Below are positions 7,778 through 17,177 of a stretch of 64,000 nucleotides of DNA, piece by piece. Both the position numbers and the translations under genes were made by a program. The notes under the pieces are model-generated. The model ran no database searches. It saw nothing but the letters and a program-made list of their open reading frames with translations, and was not told the origin of the DNA. The stretch comes from CAYWWY01 sp964462525. Lineage in GTDB: Bacteria; Thermotogota; Thermotogae; MWEM01. The stretch spans positions 1 to 64,000 of the forward strand of contig CAYWWY010000004.1 in NCBI GenBank assembly GCA_964462525.1, written 5' to 3'. Each line of letters begins with the position of its first letter. Position 1 is the stretch's first letter.

Positions 7778-9763
7778 TTATTCTTCTTTTAAGCGCAAGA
7801 TTTCATCCCGCAACCGGGCAGCATCTTCGAACCGCAGTTCCGCAGCTGCTCGTTTCATCTCTTCTTCCAAAAAATCGGTGTATCCTTCTTCATTCATCTC
7901 CCGCATGGTGGAAGCCATCATCAATGCTTCTTTCGCTTCTACCGATAGATCCGTGTCTTCGTCATCGACGCGATAGGCGGCAAACATATCCTCTTCGATT
8001 GCCTTTCGGATGGTTTCCGGGGTGATGTTGTGGATCTGGTTGTACCTTTGCTGCAACTCCCGCCTACGGTTCGTCTCTTCGATGGCGCGCTCCATGGCAT
8101 GCGTCATCTTGTCGGCGTAGAGAATAACCATACCGTTCACGTTTCTCGAAGCGCGCCCAATGATCTGGATCAGAGTGGTCTGTGAGCGCAAAAACCCTTC
8201 TTTATCGGCATCCAAAATGGCCGCCAGCGATACTTCAGGAAGGTCCAACCCTTCACGCAGGAGGTTGATTCCGACAACCACTTCGATTTCTCCTTTTCGG
8301 AGCTTTCTCAGAACCTCCACCCGCTCGACCGTACCCAGTTCAGAATGAAGGTACAAGGAACGGATGCCCAGCTCTTGAAGGTAATCGCTCAACCGTTCGG
8401 CCATGGATTTGGTGAGGGTGAGTACCAGAACCCGTTCTTTCAGAGCCCGTCGTTTTCGGATTTCATCGAGGAGATCGTCGACTTGGTTCTCGGCCGGGCG
8501 CACCTCGACTAGGGGATCGATCAGACCGGTTGGACGAATGACTTGCTGAATGATCTCTTGAGACCGCTCCCGTTCATAATCTCCAGGAGTTGCGGACACG
8601 AAGACGGTCTGGGGAACCTTCACCAAAAACTCGTCAAAGGTGAGCGGCCGGTTATCCATGGCAGAGGGGAGACGGAATCCGTACTCCACCAGATTCAATT
8701 TACGAGACCGGTCTCCATTGTACATCGCGCGGATCTGAGGAACCGCGATGTGAGATTCATCAATGAAAAAGATATAATCATCCTGGAAATAGTCCATCAG
8801 CGTCCAAGGGGATTCCCCTTCCACTCTGCCATCAAAGTGACGGGCGTAATTTTCAATCCCGCTGCAGTATCCGACCTCTTTCAACATCTCCAGGTCTTGC
8901 CGGGTTCGTTGGTCCAAACGTTGGGCTTCCAGGAGCTTTCCTGCATTCATGAGGGCTTTTCTTCGGTCATGCAGTTCCTGTTCAATATGGACAATGGCGC
9001 GATCGATCTTCTCTTGGGATGTGATGTACTCCCGGGCAGGATAGATCAAAGCGCGGTCCAACTCTTCGATCCGGTTTCGGTTCATGGGATCGAAAGTGTA
9101 GATGGCATCGATCTCATCATCGAAGAATTCGATACGGATGCCGATCTCTTCATAGGAGGGATAGATATCCATAATATCGCCTTTGATGTGAAAGGTTCCT
9201 CCTTTGAAGACCTCTTCATTGCGTTCGTATTGCATTTGGACCAGCCGGGTTGTCATTTCGCGGCGGGGGATTTTCTGACCCCTACGGACAGTGAGATTGA
9301 TATCGCGGAAATCCTGGGGATCTCCGGATGCGTAGATGCATGATACGCTGGAAACAACGATGACATCCGTCCGGGTAATCACAGAAGTCAGGGCGGAAAG
9401 ACGCATTCGTTGGATCATGTCGTTGATTTCCGTTTCTTTTTCAATATAAACGTCTTTTTTGGGGAGATAGGCCTCGGGTTGGTAATAATCGTAATAGCTG
9501 ATGAAAAACTCGACCTTGTTGTCGGGAAAAAACTCCTTGAATTCCCGATAAAGCTGGGCCGCAAGGGTTTTATTCGGAGAAAGCACAAGGGCTTGCCGAT
9601 TCAGCTGGGCGATGGTGTGGGCCATGGTGAAGGTTTTTCCCGATCCGGTGACTCCAAGCAAGGTCTGAAACGGATTGCCTTTGCGAATGGACCGGATCAA
9701 TCGTTCGATGGCCTCGGGTTGGTCGCCGGATGGCTTCAGGGTTTCATTGATTTGATAATCCAC
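7778..9763 (-). CDS. uvrB: Excinuclease ABC subunit UvrB
   Basis: A 661-residue protein of full family length. The helicase-like damage-verification subunit of nucleotide excision repair. Walker A LLGVTGSGKTFTMA is near residue 40, followed by the YDYYQPEAYLP beta-hairpin that probes the damaged strand. The SATPGDYE motif and the helicase C-terminal core (GINLLREGLDLPE, QIIGRASRN) follow, and the UVR domain that binds UvrC closes the protein (EEMKRAAAELRFEDAARLRD). The start overlaps the 3' end of mazG by 20 bases. uvrA is four genes upstream in the same unit, so the two are probably co-transcribed; uvrC is not in the window. Confidence 0.98.
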   Translation of the reverse strand: MDYQINETLKPSGDQPEAIERLIRSIRKGNPFQTLLGVTGSGKTFTMAHTIAQLNRQALVLSPNKTLAAQLYREFKEFFPDNKVEFFISYYDYYQPEAYLPKKDVYIEKETEINDMIQRMRLSALTSVITRTDVIVVSSVSCIYASGDPQDFRDINLTVRRGQKIPRREMTTRLVQMQYERNEEVFKGGTFHIKGDIMDIYPSYEEIGIRIEFFDDEIDAIYTFDPMNRNRIEELDRALIYPAREYITSQEKIDRAIVHIEQELHDRRKALMNAGKLLEAQRLDQRTRQDLEMLKEVGYCSGIENYARHFDGRVEGESPWTLMDYFQDDYIFFIDESHIAVPQIRAMYNGDRSRKLNLVEYGFRLPSAMDNRPLTFDEFLVKVPQTVFVSATPGDYERERSQEIIQQVIRPTGLIDPLVEVRPAENQVDDLLDEIRKRRALKERVLVLTLTKSMAERLSDYLQELGIRSLYLHSELGTVERVEVLRKLRKGEIEVVVGINLLREGLDLPEVSLAAILDADKEGFLRSQTTLIQIIGRASRNVNGMVILYADKMTHAMERAIEETNRRRELQQRYNQIHNITPETIRKAIEEDMFAAYRVDDEDTDLSVEAKEALMMASTMREMNEEGYTDFLEEEMKRAAAELRFEDAARLRDEILRLKEE

Positions 9764-10532
9764 AGCGTTTCGCCTTTTCCCAATAGAGATCCAATGTTTC
9801 TAGGGTTTGGTCTTCCATGACAAGACCATCGGTTTGAAGCATCGATTCCATAAGGGCAAATCGGCGCATAAACTTCTGAGAGGCTTTTCTCAGGGCGTTT
9901 TCCGGATCGACATGAAGAAACCGACAGAGGTTGACGATCGCGAAAAGCAAATCGCCGATCTCTTCTTCCAAGTGCTCGGGATCATCTTCTTCCATCGCCT
10001 TTTTTGTTTCGTGGAGCTCCTCATCAACTTTTTCCATCACCGGTTCTGTATGATCCCAGTCAAATCCGACGGCGGCCGCGTTTTCTTGGATCCGCCGCGC
10101 CATGCTCAGGGCAGGAAGGGCATGGTTGATCTTGCCGATTCGGCTGACGGCATGATCCCCTTTTTCCTGCGCCTTGATCTGCTCCCATTGACCATAGGAA
10201 TAACCCGAAGCGTTGCCGAAGACATGCGGGTGCCTACGAACCAACTTGTCGGATAGGCCTTGAAGGATCTCCTTCATTCCGAAATCAGCGTGTTCTTCGG
10301 CAATTTGCGCGTGGAAGACAATCTGAAGCAGCAAGTCGCCCAGTTCCTCTCGAAAATGATCTGTATCGTTGGACTCGATGGCGGCTACAACTTCATAGGC
10401 CTCCTCGACCACATAGGGTTTGAGACTTTCGTGAGTTTGCTGGCGGTCCCACACGCATCCCTTGGGTGCCCGCAAGGCGCGCATGATCTCCAGCAATCGC
10501 TCGAAAGCCTCGGCAGTCGTTATCTGATCCAT
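9744..10532 (-). CDS. mazG: Nucleoside triphosphate pyrophosphohydrolase MazG
   Basis: A 262-residue protein with two MazG folds. The first has LKPYVVEEAYEVVAAIE and FREELGDLLLQIVFHAQIAEE, the EExxE/ExxD metal sites. The second has EELHETKKAMEED and LEEEIGDLLFAIVNLCRFL. The GCVWDRQQTHESL opening is typical of the MazG family, which hydrolyses all NTPs to NMP and pyrophosphate and cleans up aberrant nucleotides. The ATG at 10532 lies one base past the stop of the DUF47 gene; a longer N-terminal reading would overlap that gene. The housecleaning role fits its place between uvrA and uvrB. Confidence 0.93.
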   Translation of the reverse strand: MDQITTAEAFERLLEIMRALRAPKGCVWDRQQTHESLKPYVVEEAYEVVAAIESNDTDHFREELGDLLLQIVFHAQIAEEHADFGMKEILQGLSDKLVRRHPHVFGNASGYSYGQWEQIKAQEKGDHAVSRIGKINHALPALSMARRIQENAAAVGFDWDHTEPVMEKVDEELHETKKAMEEDDPEHLEEEIGDLLFAIVNLCRFLHVDPENALRKASQKFMRRFALMESMLQTDGLVMEDQTLETLDLYWEKAKRCGLSNQ

Positions 10533-10533
10533 C

Positions 10534-11175
10534 CTATACCCTGCGTTTGAAGATGACGATCTGAATTCGGTCCGTGGCGTTCTCCGAGCGATCGGCAATG
10601 TTGGCAATCTTTTCGACCAATTCTTTCATTTGGCGTTTATGCGCGAGCTCCAGGTTGGAACTGAAGATCTTCCGAACCAGATCGCGTTCCTTTTCATCGT
10701 TCTTGTGCTCGATCTCCCCGACCTGGATGATCGTCTCGTTGGCTTTGTCGAGATCTTCGAAAAGGAGAATGGCTGTCTGCTTGGCCGCTTGGAAGGTCTG
10801 GTAGGAAAGATCGGCGAGCTCAATTACATCCTCAATGAGAAAGTCAGGAACATGCAGGTTTTGGAGTTCGATGACATTCGCTACATCTTCGGCGCGGTTG
10901 GCGATCTTGTCCATGGATTCGACTATCCCCAGCAGATCTCCGCGAAAGTTTGGCAGAAAGGCCCCCAGGTACATTTCGGCCTCCATTTCCCTTCGCTTTT
11001 CATCTGCCTGTGTCTCATGTTCGCGGACCTCGTTCGTTAAGGGGATAACACGGTCTTCCCCTTCTTTAACGCTCCGCAAGAGTTCGAGCATCTTGAGAAT
11101 CGTTTGCTCTACACAATCCAGGTGTTCTTGAAACAACTCAATGATCTTGAGCTCTTTTTTTCCGAAAAAATTCAT
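10534..11175 (-). CDS. DUF47/PhoU-like protein
   Basis: A 213-residue all-helical protein of the DUF47 (TIGR00153) family. Features are an N-terminal FFGKKELKIIELFQEHLDC, a repeated helical-bundle pattern, and acidic PhoU-type metal motifs such as NEVREHETQADEKRREM and VGEIEHKNDEKERDLV. Members usually sit beside a PiT-type phosphate permease and are thought to regulate phosphate uptake. No such permease is visible here, which is unusual. GGAGGGGGAAC gives a strong ribosome site. The gene is 46 bases after uvrA, with an inverted repeat in that gap. Confidence 0.85.
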   Translation of the reverse strand: MNFFGKKELKIIELFQEHLDCVEQTILKMLELLRSVKEGEDRVIPLTNEVREHETQADEKRREMEAEMYLGAFLPNFRGDLLGIVESMDKIANRAEDVANVIELQNLHVPDFLIEDVIELADLSYQTFQAAKQTAILLFEDLDKANETIIQVGEIEHKNDEKERDLVRKIFSSNLELAHKRQMKELVEKIANIADRSENATDRIQIVIFKRRV

Positions 11176-11197
11176 GTTCCCCCTCCTGTATTATGAT

Positions 11198-11214
11198 TGC
11201 ATACAGGGTATGCA
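11198..11214. promoter_or_regulatory. Inverted repeat between uvrA and the DUF47 gene
   Basis: TGCATAC-AGG-GTATGCA, seven-base perfect arms with a three-base loop. It has no T run, so it is not a normal terminator. It lies about 22 bases before the DUF47 ATG and could be an operator or an mRNA processing hairpin. Confidence 0.4.
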
Positions 11215-11221
11215 TGGATCG

Positions 11222-14107
11222 TCATGATGGGATCGATGTCGGCATGAGGATTTCGGAGCCGTTGTTGTGAAGATGCTCGCGCAGATATCGTCCTGTGTGT
11301 GAATCCGAGTGCGCCATGGTTTCCTCGGGCGTTCCCATGCAGACCAGGTACCCGCCTCGCTCTCCCCCTTCGGGGCCTAGATCGATGATCCAGTCAGCGT
11401 TTTTAATGATGTCCAAATTATGTTCCACGACCAATACGGTATTCCCTTTATCCACAAGACGGTTGAGCACTTCGAGGAGTTTTCGGACATCTTCAAAGTG
11501 GAGTCCGGTGGTTGGTTCATCCAATATGTAGAGCGTGTTACCTGTTGCCCGCTTCCTTAGCTCCGAAGAAATTTTGATTCGTTGCGCCTCTCCCCCGGAT
11601 AGGGTGGTTGCAGGTTGGCCCAGCCGGACATAGCCTAATCCCACGTCCACCAGAAGCTGTAAGGTTTCTTGAATTTTGGTGATCGCACCGAAAAAATCCA
11701 ACGCTTCCACCACAGTCATTTCCAGAACCTCGGAGATGGTCTTTCCTTTGTATCGAACCTCCAGCGTTTCTCGATTGAACCGTTTTCCCCGGCACACATC
11801 GCATTCCACATATACATCCGGAAGGAAATGCATCTCGATCTTGACCTGGCCTTGACCTTCACATGATTCACATCGCCCTCCCCGGACATTGAAGCTGAAT
11901 CTTCCTTTTTTGTACCCGCGTGATCGCGCTTCGGGCGTTGCGGCAAAAAGATCCCGAATCAGGTCAAAGACTTTTGTGTAGGTTGCCGGATTGCTTCGGG
12001 GGGTTCGGCCAATCGGAGACTGATCCAGGTCGATGACTTTGTCGAGGCCTTCGATCCCGATCAGATCTTTGCATGATCCCTCGGGACTATGAGTGCGGTA
12101 GATCCGGTTTTTCAAGATTGGATATAGGGTCTCATTAATCAGAGAGGACTTCCCGGATCCAGAAACTCCGGTCACACAGACAAAACAACCCAGAGGTATC
12201 TCCACATCGATGCTTTTCAAGTTGTTGTGGGTTGCGCCCCGAATCTTAATTCGGTCTTTGGGGATCGTTCGTTGTTTGTCGGCGATTTCGATTCTGCGTT
12301 TTCGTTGAAGGTACAAGGCGGTGTAGGAATCTTGCTCGGGATGGGTGAGGAGTTCTTCCACGGTTCCGCTAAAGACAACATTCCCCCCCTGGGTTCCTCC
12401 GCCGGGTCCCATATCGACCAAATAATCGGCGTTGAGAATGAGCTGTTCGTCATGTTCGACGACCAATACCGTATTTCCGATGTCCCGGAGCTCTAACAAG
12501 GTTTGGATCAGCCGCGTGTTGTCGCGCTGGTGCAGCCCAATGGTTGGTTCATCCAGAACATACAATACCCCTTGAAGTTGGGATCCGATTTGAGTCGCAA
12601 GCCGGATCCGCTGGGACTCTCCGCCGGAAAGGGTGTTGGCCCTCCGGGAAAGACTCAAATACTCGAGACCGACATCGATCAAGAACTTCAACCGTCTTTG
12701 GATTTCCTTTTGAACCTCAGCTACTACATGCTGTTCTGTTTGGGAGAGCGGGAGGGTTTCCAGATGTTGGTGGATCTGCTCTACCGATAGGTTGGTGATT
12801 TCGGAGATGTTCTTCCCGTAAACCGTAACTCCCAACGCTTCTGGACGCAATTTGTTTCCGTTGCATGCGTCGCAAATCTGGGACTGCATGAATCGGCTTT
12901 CGATCCACTCGCGCACATCGGATGAATTGGTCTCCCGATATCGTCTCAAGATGTTATTGTAGATCCCTTCAAAAGGGCGGGAGCTTTCGTAAAACCCGTT
13001 TTCAAATTCGAACCGGTGTTTGATGCGGTCTTCTGTGCCATACATCAACGCTTTCTGAACCTTTTTGGGAAGCCGTTCATAGGGCACATCGGTACGGCCT
13101 CCGTAGAATTTGGCAACCCGAGCGATCGTATCGAACATATATCCTTCTCGATACATGGGAAAGGCGCCTTCTTCTAGGCTCACCTGTTCTTGCACAAGCA
13201 AGGCGGGATCCACTTCCATCGTATATCCCAAACCGGAACACTTCGGGCAGGCTCCGTACGGTGTGTTGAAAGAAAAGATCTTGGGTGTGATCTCGGGAAC
13301 GCTGATTCCGCATGAACCGCACGCATAATCTTGGCTGAAGATTCGGTGGTAGGTCCCTTCGTTTTCCTCGATCTCGACAAACCCGTTGCCTTCTTTCAAG
13401 GCCAACTCCAAGGAATCAGTCAAACGCTGGATATGGTCGCGATCGTTCCGAAGCCGGATCCGATCCACCACTAGGTGGATGGTATGCCGAATGTTTTTGT
13501 CCAATTGGATTTCTTCCTCAAGACTATAAAGAATGCCATCAATTCGAATTCGCGCATACCCCCGTTTCTGGAGATGCAGCAATTCTTTTTTGTATTCACC
13601 CCTTTTTTCTCGTGCAATGGGTGCCAAAATAACGGCACCTGCGTCATGGGGCAGGTCGTGGAATAGGATGTCCACAATCTCGTCGATCGACATCTTGGCC
13701 AGCTCTTTCCCGCAACTGGGACAGTGCGGGCGACCAATATGCGCATAGAGCAACCGGAGATAGTCATAGATCTCTGTGACCGTTCCAACGGTCGAGCGGG
13801 GATTGTGGCTCACCGTTTTCTGGTGGATGGCTACCGCGGGAGAAAGCCCCTCGATGGAATCCACTTCCGGCTTGCGCATATCGCCCAAAAACTGCCGAGC
13901 ATAGGATGAAAGAGATTCCAAGTATCTACGTTGCCCTTCTGCATAGATGGTATCAAAGGCTAGAGAGGACTTCCCTGAGCCGGAAAGACCGGTAATCACC
14001 ACAAAACGATTTCGCGGGATGGATAGGTCCACGTTTTTCAGATTATTCTCCCGCGCGCCTTTTACGATTATGCAATCGTGAGCGCGAGCGGTATCAGGTT
14101 TAGGCAT
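11222..14107 (-). CDS. uvrA: Excinuclease ABC subunit UvrA
   Basis: A 961-residue DNA damage recognition ATPase of nucleotide excision repair. Both ABC modules are present: the first Walker A GLSGSGKSSLAFDTIYAEG and signature SGGESQRIRLA, the second GVSGSGKSSLINE and SGGEAQRIKIS. The zinc-binding cysteine pairs are visible (CPSC near residue 121, CGSC/CPKC in the insertion, CESC/CDVC in the second module). It overlaps the end of glmM by 8 bases. The protein is full length with no anomalies. Confidence 0.98.
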   Translation of the reverse strand: MPKPDTARAHDCIIVKGARENNLKNVDLSIPRNRFVVITGLSGSGKSSLAFDTIYAEGQRRYLESLSSYARQFLGDMRKPEVDSIEGLSPAVAIHQKTVSHNPRSTVGTVTEIYDYLRLLYAHIGRPHCPSCGKELAKMSIDEIVDILFHDLPHDAGAVILAPIAREKRGEYKKELLHLQKRGYARIRIDGILYSLEEEIQLDKNIRHTIHLVVDRIRLRNDRDHIQRLTDSLELALKEGNGFVEIEENEGTYHRIFSQDYACGSCGISVPEITPKIFSFNTPYGACPKCSGLGYTMEVDPALLVQEQVSLEEGAFPMYREGYMFDTIARVAKFYGGRTDVPYERLPKKVQKALMYGTEDRIKHRFEFENGFYESSRPFEGIYNNILRRYRETNSSDVREWIESRFMQSQICDACNGNKLRPEALGVTVYGKNISEITNLSVEQIHQHLETLPLSQTEQHVVAEVQKEIQRRLKFLIDVGLEYLSLSRRANTLSGGESQRIRLATQIGSQLQGVLYVLDEPTIGLHQRDNTRLIQTLLELRDIGNTVLVVEHDEQLILNADYLVDMGPGGGTQGGNVVFSGTVEELLTHPEQDSYTALYLQRKRRIEIADKQRTIPKDRIKIRGATHNNLKSIDVEIPLGCFVCVTGVSGSGKSSLINETLYPILKNRIYRTHSPEGSCKDLIGIEGLDKVIDLDQSPIGRTPRSNPATYTKVFDLIRDLFAATPEARSRGYKKGRFSFNVRGGRCESCEGQGQVKIEMHFLPDVYVECDVCRGKRFNRETLEVRYKGKTISEVLEMTVVEALDFFGAITKIQETLQLLVDVGLGYVRLGQPATTLSGGEAQRIKISSELRKRATGNTLYILDEPTTGLHFEDVRKLLEVLNRLVDKGNTVLVVEHNLDIIKNADWIIDLGPEGGERGGYLVCMGTPEETMAHSDSHTGRYLREHLHNNGSEILMPTSIPS

Positions 14108-15431
14108 CGATCCGTTTCACCTCTTGAATTAAGAGTTGGGCCAATTCTTCAATCATCTCGGCGTCCGTGCCCTCAAGCATGATGCGGACCAGTGGTTCCG
14201 TGCCCGAAGGACGGATCAACACTCGGCCCAGATCCCCCAAGGTCTTTTTGACCTTCTCTTCAACCGCTTTCAGGTCTTCGGATTCCAAGAGCAGGTCTTT
14301 GTCTTTGATTGGAAGATTGTATAAGACTTGCGGATAATGAGGGATCGGAGCAGCCAGGTCTCGAAGTGATTTCCCGGACTCGACCATATGTTCGAGAATG
14401 GTCAGAGCCGTGAGCAGACCATCACCTGTGGTGCTTTTGTCCAGAAAAATCACATGACCGGACTGTTCGCCGCCAATTATCGCCCCGGTTTCTTTCATCT
14501 TTTCAAGGACATACCGGTCGCCTACGCGGGTTCGAACCATCCGAATCCCCTGTTCTTTGAGAAAGACTTCCAATCCCATATTGCTCATGACCGTTGTAAC
14601 GATGGTGTCTTTGGACAACGTGTTCCGTTTCTTGTAATGGGAGGCGCAGATCGCGATAATGGCATCCCCGTCGATGATATTTCCGGTATGGTCTACGAGG
14701 ATGCACCGATCTGCATCCCCATCATGGGCGATTCCGATCTGAGCTTTGTTTTCCAAGACCAATTGGATGAGGGATTCTGGGTGCTGAGAACCGCATTGGA
14801 GATTGATGTTCAATCCATTGGGTTGATCGTGTATAGGAATCACATTGGCCCCCAGGGTCCGGAACACTTCCGAGGCAACAGAATGCGATGCTCCATTGGC
14901 CGCATCAAATACAACCCTTAGGCCGCCAAGATGCAAATCTTCAAACCAACGATAGAGATACTGGAGGTAATCACCCCGGGCTTTGGGGTGGTCAAGAACC
15001 CGTCCGATCTGATCCTCTTTCTGGATCATCAAGTTGCCCGACAGCATGATCTCTTCGATCCGCTCCTCATCTCGGTCTGGGAGCTTGTATCCTTGAGAGA
15101 TCACCTTGAGTCCATTGTATTCGTAGGAGTTGTGCGAGGCAGAGATCATAACCCCCAGAGCTTGTTCAGCGCGCGTGGCATAGGCCAAAGCCGGCGTGGG
15201 CATGATGCCGCAACGGTGAACAGTCATTCCGCCTGCGGCAGCGCCAGAGGCAACGGCTGATTCTAACATATCGCAGGAAATCCGAGTGTCTTTTGCCAAA
15301 AGCAAATGCACCTCTTTCCGACCCGGCACCGGTTCTTGAGCAAGGGCATTCCCCAGCCGAAAAGCGATTTCTGCGGAGAGCTCCGTTCCAGCCAACCCCC
15401 GGATCCCGTCCGTGCCGAATAATTTATTCAT
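14100..15431 (-). CDS. glmM: Phosphoglucosamine mutase GlmM
   Basis: A 443-residue alpha-D-phosphohexomutase. GlmM converts glucosamine-6-phosphate to glucosamine-1-phosphate for UDP-GlcNAc and hence peptidoglycan. It begins NKLFGTDGIRG. The phosphoserine loop GVMISASHNSYEYNGLK lies near residue 100, the metal loop AHDGDADRC near 240, the sugar loop GGEQSGHVIF near 322, and the phosphate loop RPSGTEPLVRIM near the C-terminus. These together favour GlmM over other phosphohexomutases. Its ATG shares one base with the TAA of the upstream coiled-coil gene (TAATG), so the two are translationally coupled. Confidence 0.96.
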   Translation of the reverse strand: MNKLFGTDGIRGLAGTELSAEIAFRLGNALAQEPVPGRKEVHLLLAKDTRISCDMLESAVASGAAAGGMTVHRCGIMPTPALAYATRAEQALGVMISASHNSYEYNGLKVISQGYKLPDRDEERIEEIMLSGNLMIQKEDQIGRVLDHPKARGDYLQYLYRWFEDLHLGGLRVVFDAANGASHSVASEVFRTLGANVIPIHDQPNGLNINLQCGSQHPESLIQLVLENKAQIGIAHDGDADRCILVDHTGNIIDGDAIIAICASHYKKRNTLSKDTIVTTVMSNMGLEVFLKEQGIRMVRTRVGDRYVLEKMKETGAIIGGEQSGHVIFLDKSTTGDGLLTALTILEHMVESGKSLRDLAAPIPHYPQVLYNLPIKDKDLLLESEDLKAVEEKVKKTLGDLGRVLIRPSGTEPLVRIMLEGTDAEMIEELAQLLIQEVKRIDA

Positions 15432-16843
15432 TATGGCTGCCCTTGATGAGCGGATATTTCCTGCAGGACACTATTGGCATAGGCAACATACATGTTTTGT
15501 GCCTTCAGAGCTTCCGCATACCTTCTTGCTTGCGTATAGTCCCTTGATTCAAAGGCTATTCGAGTCAGGTAGTATAAAGCGTGCGTATGATAAGTTCCCG
15601 CGGTATTCTGATACACAGCATGCAGATAAGGCAGCGCGTCTGTTGGCCGCTTGCTGTTATAGAAGGACAATCCCAGATGGTACCGGATGTGATCCAAGTA
15701 ACTGGATTGGCTCGGCAATGCATAGTCGAGCGCTTCCAAAAAAACGGGGATTGCCTGATTATACTGTTCGTCCCGATATGCTTGCGCCCCTTGGTTGTAA
15801 AGGATGGCCGCAGCCTGAAGGTATGCGGCGGATGCCCTGCGTTTGTATACCGTTGCAAGGTCACCCAAAGGCAAGTCGTTCAATCGGGCTTGGGCGAAGA
15901 ATCGAGCGCTGTCTATATATTCGTTTGCTAAAAGCGCGTCTTCTCCCAAGATCAAATACTTGTATTGCATAGCCCCCTCCTGACCAGCAGGGATGGGATC
16001 CAAGCTCCGTTCGGCTTGTAGCCTTTGATGCAAGGCTTGAAGCTCGCGGTCTTTCTCAGTCAACTGCTGCGACAAGGATTCGATCTGGTTTTGCGCCTTT
16101 TGAAGAGCGCTTTGGATTTCTGTGATGGACCCGTGAAGCTTTAGGATTTCTTGATCTTTAGCGGCCAGCAATACTTCGGTATCAGCGCCCAGATCCAGCT
16201 GTTTGTGTAGCTGTTCGATATCGGATTCCCGGGCTGTTAGCTGGTTCTGATACCGCTCTACTTCCCGCTGCGCGGTAAGGATATTTTGCTGGAGCTGGCT
16301 TACGCGATCTTGGAGAACCCGCAGTTGTTCATCTTCCGTGGTTGAAAGGACTTGGACCTCCTCTTGCAATCGCGCAATTTCATAATCCTTATCTTGGATT
16401 AGGGATTTCAGCTGCTGGACTTCCTGTTCTAAATCGGTCTCACGTTCCGTTGGTTCTGTTCGGAGTTCGGTTGGTTGTCCGTTTTCTGTTCGCAATCGGT
16501 CGATCTCGCGCTGGCTGGCTGTCAACTGCGCCTCAACCTGCTCAATCAGCGTCTTAAGCCTTTCATTCTCTTCAACAAGATCCCGATCGATCGTTTCTGG
16601 TTGGGTTGGGCGAGTAGCCACTTTCTCCTCGAGCTGAGTGATCCGAGCGGTCAATTCCTGGTTGGACAGCTCCAACCGTCGGAGTTGGGCATTGGCTGTA
16701 TTGAGCTGCTGTTGGGCTGTATTCCGTTCCACTCTTAGGAGATTGATGTCATTGCTTTGGCGGGTGTACAGAAGAAAAAAGGTGATAAACAACCCGGCAA
16801 AAAGGAGTGTGAATACAAAAAACATCCGGGCGAGCTTTTCCAT
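15431..16843 (-). CDS. Membrane-anchored coiled-coil protein with C-terminal TPRs
   Basis: A 470-residue protein. An N-terminal membrane segment (MFFVFTLLFAGLFITFFLL) is followed by about 250 residues of heptad-rich coiled coil (repeated RxELEQ/LQEEV-type blocks). The last third is a helical region with TPR-like pairs: NEYIDSARFFAQARL, YNQAIPVFLEALDYALP and SRDYTQARRYAEALK. No enzymatic motif is visible. The architecture suits an envelope scaffold, in the manner of YbgF or LytM-associated coiled coils, but that is inference. The start at 16843 has AAGGAGG 7 bases upstream. It is the first gene of the operon that continues with glmM and uvrA. Confidence 0.7.
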   Translation of the reverse strand: MEKLARMFFVFTLLFAGLFITFFLLYTRQSNDINLLRVERNTAQQQLNTANAQLRRLELSNQELTARITQLEEKVATRPTQPETIDRDLVEENERLKTLIEQVEAQLTASQREIDRLRTENGQPTELRTEPTERETDLEQEVQQLKSLIQDKDYEIARLQEEVQVLSTTEDEQLRVLQDRVSQLQQNILTAQREVERYQNQLTARESDIEQLHKQLDLGADTEVLLAAKDQEILKLHGSITEIQSALQKAQNQIESLSQQLTEKDRELQALHQRLQAERSLDPIPAGQEGAMQYKYLILGEDALLANEYIDSARFFAQARLNDLPLGDLATVYKRRASAAYLQAAAILYNQGAQAYRDEQYNQAIPVFLEALDYALPSQSSYLDHIRYHLGLSFYNSKRPTDALPYLHAVYQNTAGTYHTHALYYLTRIAFESRDYTQARRYAEALKAQNMYVAYANSVLQEISAHQGQP

Positions 16844-16876
16844 AGGATCGCCTCCTTGATCGGTTTTTCCTCGAGT

Positions 16877-16885
16877 ATTATACCA
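16877..16885 (-). promoter_or_regulatory. Extended -10 promoter of the coiled-coil/glmM/uvrA operon
   Basis: Minus strand TGG-TATAAT, 33 bases before the ATG at 16843; the -35 is poor. This is the only clear promoter in front of the minus-strand unit down to about 4936. Confidence 0.65.
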
Positions 16886-17079
16886 CGAGTCGGGCGCAAA
16901 AACCGTGTCGAAATTCATGGATCTGGGGTTTGTGCCGATGAAGCTATATCGGGAGAAGATCCCCTCTAGCCCGCAAGCAATGGAACCGCTCTATCGAAGG
17001 ATTAGTCCGGATGACAGAGTTTTTCTTTTCTCATCATAGAAAACTATTTCCTGATGCGGCTAATAGGGTTTGAAGCCGG
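16886..17079. other. Divergent intergenic region, no gene seen
   Basis: The 334 bases between the divergent genes at 16843 and 17178 hold the two outward promoters and ribosome sites. The remainder has no coding potential I can support, no tRNA-like fold and no strong hairpin. Confidence 0.5.
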
Positions 17080-17108
17080 TTGCATTTTTCTTGCGAATCG
17101 TGTACCAT
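17080..17108 (+). promoter_or_regulatory. Putative promoter of the lipoprotein cluster
   Basis: TTGCAT, 17-base spacer, TACCAT: moderate match to a sigma-70/A promoter. It lies 70 bases before the first lipoprotein gene and is the best candidate in the divergent region. No clear promoter was found between the four lipoprotein genes. Confidence 0.45.
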
Positions 17109-17177
17109 AAAGGTAAGAATAACTGCATCAGTCTTAAAGGAACCTAAAATCTTTCACCTGTCCGGAAAAGGAGGGGA

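Noticed and set aside
8543..9343. 266-codon open frame on the plus strand opposite uvrB
   Set aside because: It is fully antisense to a highly conserved gene, has no ribosome site or domain, and is a frame shadow.
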